DNA of 64,000 bases from the NCBI GenBank assembly GCA_045645805.1, contig JAZRJL010000046.1, positions 6,128-70,127 on the forward strand, read 5' to 3'. The notes beneath the pieces are model-generated. The model was not told the origin of the DNA, searched no databases, and saw nothing but the letters and a program-made list of their open reading frames with translations. Source of the stretch: SIG440 sp045645805 (lineage in GTDB: Bacteria; Bacillota; Clostridia; Monoglobales; Monoglobaceae). The first letter of the stretch is position 1. Each line of letters begins with the position of its first letter. Below are positions 57,925 to 64,000 of this stretch, one piece after another. The translations under genes and the position numbers were made by a program.

Positions 57925-58620
57925 TTAATTAGCAAAAATCTCAACTATTCTGCAGATGATTACCGGCATAAAAATTGCCGGAACAAAGTTCATAACCTTT
58001 AGCTTGGTAATTCCAAGCATATTAAAGGCAAGCCCTGCAATAAGAAGCGACCCGACACAGGTCATCTCGGCAATTATCGCATCGGTAAGTATGGGTGCAA
58101 TAAATCCCGCGCAAAGAGCAATGCCACCCTGATAAACAAAGATGAAAAGAGCCGAGAAAATTACCCCTATGCCCATTGTTGAAGCAAGGACTATTGCCGC
58201 AATACCATCAATCAAAGACTTTGCAAAAATGGTCTCGTGGTTTCCCGAAAGTCCACCCTGAATTGAGCCGACAATTGACATCGCACCGACACAGAACAAA
58301 AGGCTTGCTGCCACAAAGCCACGGGCAATGGCACCGTCACCGTGTTTTTTGCCCACTGTTTTTTCAAGTCTTTTCCCAAGTTCTTCAAGCTTTGCATCAA
58401 GGTCCAGTGCCTCACCGATTAATGCCCCCGTCGCCATAGAGAGTATGGCAACAAGAACATTCTGACCCTCAAGTGCTCCGCTTATGCCAATATACAAAAC
58501 GCAAAGACCAAGTCCCTGCATAATTGCATTGCTGAACCTTTCGGATATACCCTTTTTGCACAAAACTCCCACAAGGCTTCCTATAATTACTGTTATACAA
58601 TTGACTATTGTTCCAAGCAT
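57925..58620 (-). CDS. DUF554 family integral membrane protein
   Basis: 231 residues, six or seven membrane helices, starting MLGTIVNCITVIIGSLVGVL, the family's typical N-terminus. GALIGEALDLDAKLEELGKRLEK near residue 86 and the AIVLASTMGIGVIFSALFIFVYQGG helices follow. Function unknown; possibly a small-solute transporter. It lies 2 bases downstream of the glycosyltransferase gene, so cotranscribed. Confidence 0.9.
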   Translation of the reverse strand: MLGTIVNCITVIIGSLVGVLCKKGISERFSNAIMQGLGLCVLYIGISGALEGQNVLVAILSMATGALIGEALDLDAKLEELGKRLEKTVGKKHGDGAIARGFVAASLLFCVGAMSIVGSIQGGLSGNHETIFAKSLIDGIAAIVLASTMGIGVIFSALFIFVYQGGIALCAGFIAPILTDAIIAEMTCVGSLLIAGLAFNMLGITKLKVMNFVPAIFMPVIICRIVEIFAN

Positions 58621-58622
58621 TG

Positions 58623-59741
58623 TTATCCTTCTTTCGGTTCGCTATTTCTGTCAAGCTCAAGAATAAACTCTGTAAACCGCCTTGCAGACTCGCCTCTGCC
58701 AAGCACTTTTGTCATTCTTCTTAAACCATCAAGCCTTTCGGTGTTTTTAAAAATCTGATATATTGCCTCATCAACAGGGAAGGTGCTGCTTACCTTCAGT
58801 GCCGCACCGTTGTTGAGCAGAAATTCAACATTTCTGTCCTCCTGTCCGGGGATGGGATTTGCCATTATAATAGGCAGACCCTTTGCCAATGCCTCGCTTG
58901 TTGTAAGTCCGCCCGGCTTTGTAACTATACAATCCGCAGCATCCATAAAAAGGTCAACCTTGTCCGAAAAGCCAAAATTGTATATGGTATGGCGAAAGTT
59001 TGTCTTGTCAATCTGCTTTTTCAGCTTGGTGTTGTGCCCACAAACAGTAATCATCTGAAAGTCAAGGGGCAATTCATCTATCTGCTTTATCATTCTTGCA
59101 ATTTTGCCGTAACCCATACTGCCGCTCATTACCAGAACGGTATTCTTGTCCGCAAAGCCAAGGCTTGACCTTGCAAGGCTTTTTTCGGTCTTTTTTGCAA
59201 ACTTTTTGTCAATAGGTATCCCAAAGGGCAGAATTTTTTCCTCACTTATCCCCTTTTTCATTGCCTGATTGTTAAGCAGGTCGGTTGCAGTAATGTAATA
59301 GTCAAGCTCGGTTTCCTCCCAATAGGGATGCACGGTGAAATCGGTCACAATCCCAACACTTTTTACTTCCTGTTCAAGCTTCTTTTTGATGCTTGTAATC
59401 AGCATTGCCGCAAATACGTGGGTGCAGATTATAACATCAGGCATAAACTCGTTAAGAAAGCTAACAAGCTTTCGTGCCATAATGCTGCTTGTAATTTTCA
59501 GCACCCTGCCCTCGGGCTCACGCTTTTCAGCCATACGATATGCCTTGCCATACACCTTGGGCAGCCGCTTTGTTGACATTAGATAGCCTTGGGAAACAAT
59601 TTCTTTAAGTCCCGAGCTTATATATTCAAAAACGTCCATACTCAGGGTCTCGACATTCTTTTCCCTGAGGCAGCGGCTTAAATTTGCCGCAACCTGATTA
59701 TGTCCCTGACCTGTTGTTATGGTCAAAATCAATGCTCTCAT
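58623..59741 (-). CDS. UgtP/MGDG-synthase-like glycosyltransferase (GT28)
   Basis: 372 residues. The N-terminal MGDG-synthase domain has LTITTGQGHNQVAANLSRCL, and the acceptor region DVFEYISSGLKE; the C-terminal GT28 part has MSGSMGYGKI, VDLFMDAADCIVTKPGGLTTSEALAKGLP and GQEDRNVEFLL. By family it adds glucose or galactose to diacylglycerol to make glycolipids or lipoteichoic acid anchors. MurG is excluded by the N-terminal domain. It is 15 bases from addA. Confidence 0.9.
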   Translation of the reverse strand: MRALILTITTGQGHNQVAANLSRCLREKNVETLSMDVFEYISSGLKEIVSQGYLMSTKRLPKVYGKAYRMAEKREPEGRVLKITSSIMARKLVSFLNEFMPDVIICTHVFAAMLITSIKKKLEQEVKSVGIVTDFTVHPYWEETELDYYITATDLLNNQAMKKGISEEKILPFGIPIDKKFAKKTEKSLARSSLGFADKNTVLVMSGSMGYGKIARMIKQIDELPLDFQMITVCGHNTKLKKQIDKTNFRHTIYNFGFSDKVDLFMDAADCIVTKPGGLTTSEALAKGLPIIMANPIPGQEDRNVEFLLNNGAALKVSSTFPVDEAIYQIFKNTERLDGLRRMTKVLGRGESARRFTEFILELDRNSEPKEG

Positions 59742-59756
59742 TGCTTTTCTCCTTTT

Positions 59757-62700
59757 TTAAATCTCAACCGCTTTTCCTGCGTCAAGGAAATAAAGATAAC
59801 ATTCGTCAACACCGCGGTTCATAATCTCCGAAAGCGCCTTTTTGTAATATTTCATCTGCACCGCATACTTTTGTGACAGAGGCTTTAAGTCAGCTTCGTT
59901 TTTTACCCTGTCGGTTTTAAAGTCAATCAGGACAAGTCTGCCGTTTTGGTCTTCAAAAAAGCAATCCATTGTACCTTGAAGAAGGATTTCTCCCTCGATG
60001 TCCCTGCCAAAAACCTCACCAAGTCCCGCCTTGGTATAAAAGCTGAACTCACGTTCAAGCCGTATGGCGGTTTTCATACGTCTGCCAAGACTGCCGTTGA
60101 AAAATTCAAACAGCTTGCCGCAATCAACCGCTCTTGCCTGTGTCGGTGTAATGATTTTCTGGCTTACAAGGTCGCTGACGGCATTCTCAATATCCGCTTT
60201 TGCATTGACTTTTTGAGGGTCAATGTGTTGAAGTACAAAGTGGACAACCGTTCCGCGTTCCGCCCCGGTCAGCCTTTCAAAGCTTGCTGTGCTTTGAATT
60301 TTCAGTTCGGGCAAGAGTGGTGTGTAATCCTCGTTCTCTGCTTGCATACGCTTAACCTCGCTGACCGACAGCTTAACGGGAATTCTGCTCAAAGTTTTTC
60401 CCGGATAGACAAACCTGAGTCTGTCACGTATTTCCTCATCAGCACTTATATCAAGCTCTATGTTGCCTGCTTCTTCCCTTTCACCCATATCTACAACCGG
60501 CAAAACCTCATCCTGCTTTTCATAAACAAAGGTTTTTATATTGAACTCGCAGGGGGTTGGTTTTAAAACTTTGTCAAAGCCAAATACCTCTCTTAAATTG
60601 CCGGCATCGGGATGGGTAAGGATTGCCGCCATAATCCAGTCCTTAAAGCATTTTTTACTGCGGACATAGCAAGGCTTAACAGCTCCGTCGCTGCTGTAAA
60701 GGGGCAAAGGCGGTCCCGCTTTTGTTTCTTTGTAGGTTGCGGTCACAATCAGCTTTTCACGGGCACGGGTAAGCGCCACATACAAAAGCCGCATTTCCTC
60801 GGACCATAGTTCATCTTTAGCACACATTGATACAATACTTCGTGAAAGAGACGGGTATCTGATTCTAAGCTTTGTGTCAACGTAATCTGCACCTATCCTT
60901 GCATCAGTATTCCATATGATATTGCTGTTTAAATCGGTCACATTGAAGTCGTGACCAGTATCAGCCAGAATAACAACGGGAAATTCAAGACCCTTTGATT
61001 TGTGAATTGTCATAATTCTGACAACATTATCACCATCCGAAAGGGTTTTTGCAGGGGTAAGGTCACCGCCTTGACTTTTTACGGTTTCAATATAATTCAT
61101 AAAATTGAAAAGTCCGCTGAAGCCTGTATGCTCAAACTCTGCCGCTCTTTCAAACAAAAGTCTCAGGTTCGCCTGACGCTGTGCTCCGTGGCTTTTTGCA
61201 CCGGAATAGGCATAATAGCCATAGCCGTAGTAAATCTTCCAGATAAGTCTTAAGATATCGCAGCTTTCTGCCTGATTGCGAAAGGCATCAAGCTCGTCAA
61301 TAAATTTTCTTGCTTTGGAATCACCATTTTCGGCTGCAAAGGAAACCGCATCAAAAAAACAGCCCTTTCGCTGCCCTTGGCGGATATCTGCAAGCTCCTC
61401 GGGAGAAAAGCCCCATATTGGCGAACGCATAACCGCAATAAGGGGTATGTCCTGCCTTGGATTATCGATAATCTGCAGATAGCTCAGCACCGTCTGTACT
61501 TCAGGCGAGCTGAGATAGCTTTTGCCAACTTCGGTATAAACGGGGATTTTACATTCCTCAAAAATCTGTTCAAAAACGGGTGCGGCAGACTTTGTGTTTC
61601 GCATAAGAATTACAATATCCCGATATTCGCAAGGTCGCATAGCCTTTAACGACTTGTCATACACCTGCATTTTCCCATCTATCATTTCCCTTATCCGCTT
61701 TGCAGAAACAAATGCTTCAAGCTCCTGCTTTGAAAATGGCTCTGTGCCGTCCTGTTCCTCGGTGTGTTGCTTTGCAAAATGGAATTCAGGGACAAAATCC
61801 CTTTCAAAATCGCCAAGAGGATAGTACTCTGCACCGTGAACAAGGTATTCGTCAGGTGTGTAATCCACATCCCCTACTCTGTCACCCATTACTCTGCTGA
61901 ATATATAATTTACCGTATCCACCACCTGTGTACGGCTGCGGAAGTTTTTGAAAAGCCTTATAAGCTGTCCGCCGCCGTCAGGTCTGTCATAAGCCTGATA
62001 CTTTTCGGAAAACAGCTTTGGCACAGCGTTGCGGAAGGTGTAGATGCTTTGCTTTAAGTCGCCCACCATAAAAATATTACTGTTTTCACGGGAGCTTTTT
62101 TTGAATATGGTATCCTGAATGTTGTTGGTATCCTGATATTCGTCGACAAGAATTTCACGGTACTTCTCACGTATCGCCTTGCATACAGGAGCTTCGTCAC
62201 CGTCGGTTTTGTCAAGAAGCTTTAGTGCCTCATGCTCAAGGTCTGAAAAGTCAAGAAAATTCTTTTCCCTTTTCCGTTTTGTATAGCTTCGGTCAACCAT
62301 AAGAACTATATTTTTAAGGGTCCGTATTACCGGATAAATGTTTTTCATCCGCTTTACCACCTCGTCAAGAGGGATTTTGTAAAGCTCCTTCAATTCTTCA
62401 ACCTTTGCCTTTGCAAGGCTGCGAAGTGCCTTGATGCGGGTCTGTGCCGCAAGAACGGCTTCCTCTGCCTTGCTGACCCCTCTCGCCATTGCTTTAAAAT
62501 CAAAGGTGTCAAGTGCCTCCTTTACCGACAAATAATCCAAATCACCCATATGCAAAAAGGTACGGTCAAGACCCTCAGCCTCTTCTGCAAAAAAAGGTGC
62601 ATATTTGTGGGTTTCGTCAAGCTGACATTCTATCTCTTTTTGTATGTCGCTATATATATCCTTTACATCGACTATGATATTACAGGTCTTTTCTTTAAGA

Positions 62701-63347
62701 ATTTGTGACCATACAGTATCGTCAATAGAATTTGTTTTTACCACCTTGCCGTATTCTCTTACCGCATCATTCAGCCATCTTGCGGGATAAGCCATACTTT
62801 TGCTTGAATTAAACAGCTTAAGCACTGTTTCGCGAAGGGTCTGGTCGTTTTTTATTCCCCCATAACCCATAACAAGGTCACAAATTGACGGGTCACGGTC
62901 AATCTTGCCGTAAAATCTGTTTAAAACCCTGTCCAAAGCCTCGTCAAGCAGCATCTTATTCTCGGTTTCGGAAATAAGAGAAAAGCTGACCGGCAAATCG
63001 GTCATATGTATATTATTTTTTATCAGGTTAAGGCAAAAGGAATGTATGGTGGAAATGCTTGCCGAATGTATAAGAAGCTTTTGCCTTTGAAGGTGAAGGT
63101 CATCGGGGTTTTGCCTAAGACTTTCATCTATTGCGTCCGAGATTTTTTCACGCATTTCACGTGCCGCCGCATCAGTAAAGGTAAGCACAAGAAGCTGATT
63201 TATGTCACAAGGGTCGGTCTTTCGGGAAATAAGCTCAATTATCCTTTGAACAAGAACAGCAGTTTTGCCCGACCCTGCCGCTGCCGCAAGCAGAATATTC
63301 TCACCGCCGGAATATATGGCCTGTCTTTGTTCTTTTGTCCATTCCAC
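59757..63347 (-). CDS. addA: Helicase-nuclease subunit AddA
   Basis: A 1196-residue UvrD-type helicase with a C-terminal RecB nuclease. Walker A AAAGSGKTAVLVQRI is near residue 20, LTFTDAAAREMREKI near 56, DEYQDTNNIQD (Walker B) near 400, TIHKSKGLEFPVVIL near 795, and YVALTRAREKLI near 870. The nuclease centre is GTMDCFFEDQNGRLVLIDFKTDRV near 1140. It processes double-strand ends with AddB, but addB, normally directly upstream, is absent: an RluA-type gene is there. Confidence 0.95.
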   Translation of the reverse strand: MEWTKEQRQAIYSGGENILLAAAAGSGKTAVLVQRIIELISRKTDPCDINQLLVLTFTDAAAREMREKISDAIDESLRQNPDDLHLQRQKLLIHSASISTIHSFCLNLIKNNIHMTDLPVSFSLISETENKMLLDEALDRVLNRFYGKIDRDPSICDLVMGYGGIKNDQTLRETVLKLFNSSKSMAYPARWLNDAVREYGKVVKTNSIDDTVWSQILKEKTCNIIVDVKDIYSDIQKEIECQLDETHKYAPFFAEEAEGLDRTFLHMGDLDYLSVKEALDTFDFKAMARGVSKAEEAVLAAQTRIKALRSLAKAKVEELKELYKIPLDEVVKRMKNIYPVIRTLKNIVLMVDRSYTKRKREKNFLDFSDLEHEALKLLDKTDGDEAPVCKAIREKYREILVDEYQDTNNIQDTIFKKSSRENSNIFMVGDLKQSIYTFRNAVPKLFSEKYQAYDRPDGGGQLIRLFKNFRSRTQVVDTVNYIFSRVMGDRVGDVDYTPDEYLVHGAEYYPLGDFERDFVPEFHFAKQHTEEQDGTEPFSKQELEAFVSAKRIREMIDGKMQVYDKSLKAMRPCEYRDIVILMRNTKSAAPVFEQIFEECKIPVYTEVGKSYLSSPEVQTVLSYLQIIDNPRQDIPLIAVMRSPIWGFSPEELADIRQGQRKGCFFDAVSFAAENGDSKARKFIDELDAFRNQAESCDILRLIWKIYYGYGYYAYSGAKSHGAQRQANLRLLFERAAEFEHTGFSGLFNFMNYIETVKSQGGDLTPAKTLSDGDNVVRIMTIHKSKGLEFPVVILADTGHDFNVTDLNSNIIWNTDARIGADYVDTKLRIRYPSLSRSIVSMCAKDELWSEEMRLLYVALTRAREKLIVTATYKETKAGPPLPLYSSDGAVKPCYVRSKKCFKDWIMAAILTHPDAGNLREVFGFDKVLKPTPCEFNIKTFVYEKQDEVLPVVDMGEREEAGNIELDISADEEIRDRLRFVYPGKTLSRIPVKLSVSEVKRMQAENEDYTPLLPELKIQSTASFERLTGAERGTVVHFVLQHIDPQKVNAKADIENAVSDLVSQKIITPTQARAVDCGKLFEFFNGSLGRRMKTAIRLEREFSFYTKAGLGEVFGRDIEGEILLQGTMDCFFEDQNGRLVLIDFKTDRVKNEADLKPLSQKYAVQMKYYKKALSEIMNRGVDECYLYFLDAGKAVEI

Positions 63348-63369
63348 TAAAAACTCAACCTCCCTCGTC

Positions 63370-64000
63370 CTAAATTTCTGGTTTTATTTCAATCACTTTA
63401 CCGTTTAAATACTCAAGCTCACCAGCCGGTGTTTTAAAGCTGAATTTCAGCTTGTATGCACAAAGCTGCTGAAAGTCATTACGGTTATTCTTTTTTGCAC
63501 CATACTTCACATCTCCAATCAAAGGACAGCCAATATGCGAGAAGCTTGCCCTTATCTGATGTGTTCTGCCGGAAATAAGCTGTGCTTCAACAAGTCCCGA
63601 GCTTCCCAACGCACGATAAAAGGTAAGTGCAGGCTTTGCACCCTTTACAGGTGTTTCATAAAAATACACCTTTCGTTCCTTTTCGTTTTTCAGGGTATAT
63701 CCTGAAATTTTGCCCGACGGGGGGTTGGGAACATTTTCAACCCTCATTATATAAAACTTATCAATCTCACGGTTTTTAAGCTTTTCATTTATTATCCTCA
63801 GTGCGGCAGCATTTTTTGCTGCAATAACAAGCCCCGAGGTGTTTTTGTCAATTCGGTTGCAAAGTGCAGGTCTGAAGGTATGCTCAAGATTTGGGGCATA
63901 CTCACCCTTTTCGCAAAGATAACCCACAACTCTTTCAAGCAGGCCGTCCTTTTCGCCGTGGACGGCAATGCCTGAGGGCTTGCTTACAACAAGGATATTC
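63370..64000 (-). CDS. RluA-family rRNA/tRNA pseudouridine synthase (5' partial)
   Basis: The frame runs off the window end; the visible 210 residues cover most of the catalytic domain. ILVVSKPSGIAVHGEKDG starts the fold, and the catalytic Asp lies in CNRIDKNTSGLVIAAKN. ISGRTHQIRASFSHIGCPLIGDVKYG is the conserved RTHQIR helix. An S4 domain, if present, would be beyond the window. The GTG at 63927 is internal. It is 22 bases upstream of addA. Target uridine not predictable. Confidence 0.93.
   Translation of the reverse strand, partial: NILVVSKPSGIAVHGEKDGLLERVVGYLCEKGEYAPNLEHTFRPALCNRIDKNTSGLVIAAKNAAALRIINEKLKNREIDKFYIMRVENVPNPPSGKISGYTLKNEKERKVYFYETPVKGAKPALTFYRALGSSGLVEAQLISGRTHQIRASFSHIGCPLIGDVKYGAKKNNRNDFQQLCAYKLKFSFKTPAGELEYLNGKVIEIKPEI

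Overview
The window looks like a chromosomal segment of an anaerobic, endospore-forming, low-to-moderate GC Clostridia, most likely of the Oscillospiraceae/Ruminococcaceae type. The evidence is a GerA/GerB/GerC germinant-receptor operon, the sporulation sigma factor SigH, the sporulation proteins YqfC, YqfD and YlbJ, the pta/ackA acetate pathway, pyruvate phosphate dikinase, an anaerobe-style flavodiiron/rubredoxin/ferritin set, and AGGAGG-type ribosome binding sites. TGA is used as a normal stop. I see no rRNA, CRISPR array, prophage or plasmid module. Assignments come from reading motifs and gene order; no database search was run.

Layout. 0-2.3 kb: the end of a large surface protein gene broken at a TA repeat. 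2.6-9.5 kb: a VanW-type wall protein, the gerA-gerB-gerC operon and mtaB. 9.6-14.6 kb: two complementary HPr-like proteins flanking tadA, ppdK, tRNA-Ser and several structured repeats. 14.6-21.1 kb: a seven-gene minus-strand sugar operon (FGGY kinase, fucose-isomerase-like protein, transaldolase/F6P-aldolase, SIS isomerase, YjbQ, TIM-like protein, second YjbQ with an in-frame TGA). It is driven by a clear SigA promoter and its substrate is unknown. 21.2-25.7 kb: a redox island (LMW phosphatase, ferritin, rubredoxin, flavodiiron protein, DUF4430 lipoprotein, 4Fe-4S protein) divergent from a Cys-rich Crp/Fnr regulator with a palindromic operator. 25.8-37.3 kb: a long minus-strand run of cell-envelope and housekeeping genes (dus, rodA, trmR, mltG, ung, acyl-CoA synthetase, comEA-like). 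37.4-42.4 kb: rpmF, yceD, two tRNA-Val, a DUF1858 protein, a DnaA-box cluster, sigH, ackA, pta. 42.6-45.2 kb: tmcAL and malQ. 45.2-52.1 kb: the conserved recO-yqzL-era-ybeY-phoH-yqfD-yqfC block with two decayed REP-associated (RAYT) transposase genes nearby. 52.1-64 kb: ylbJ, a DD-carboxypeptidase, tsaB/tsaE, dCMP deaminase, an SSB-like protein, dut, DUF554, an UgtP-like glycosyltransferase, addA and a partial RluA-type synthase.

The most unusual material is (i) the sugar operon with two YjbQ proteins and no transporter; (ii) the partition of the His15 and Ser46 phosphorylation sites between two HPr paralogs; (iii) RAYT genes that carry REP palindromes in frame at equivalent places; (iv) several families of intergenic structured repeats, including a two-hairpin element present three times; (v) a DnaA-box cluster beside a perfect inverted repeat, away from dnaA; and (vi) a gerB gene with no ATG, GTG or TTG start.
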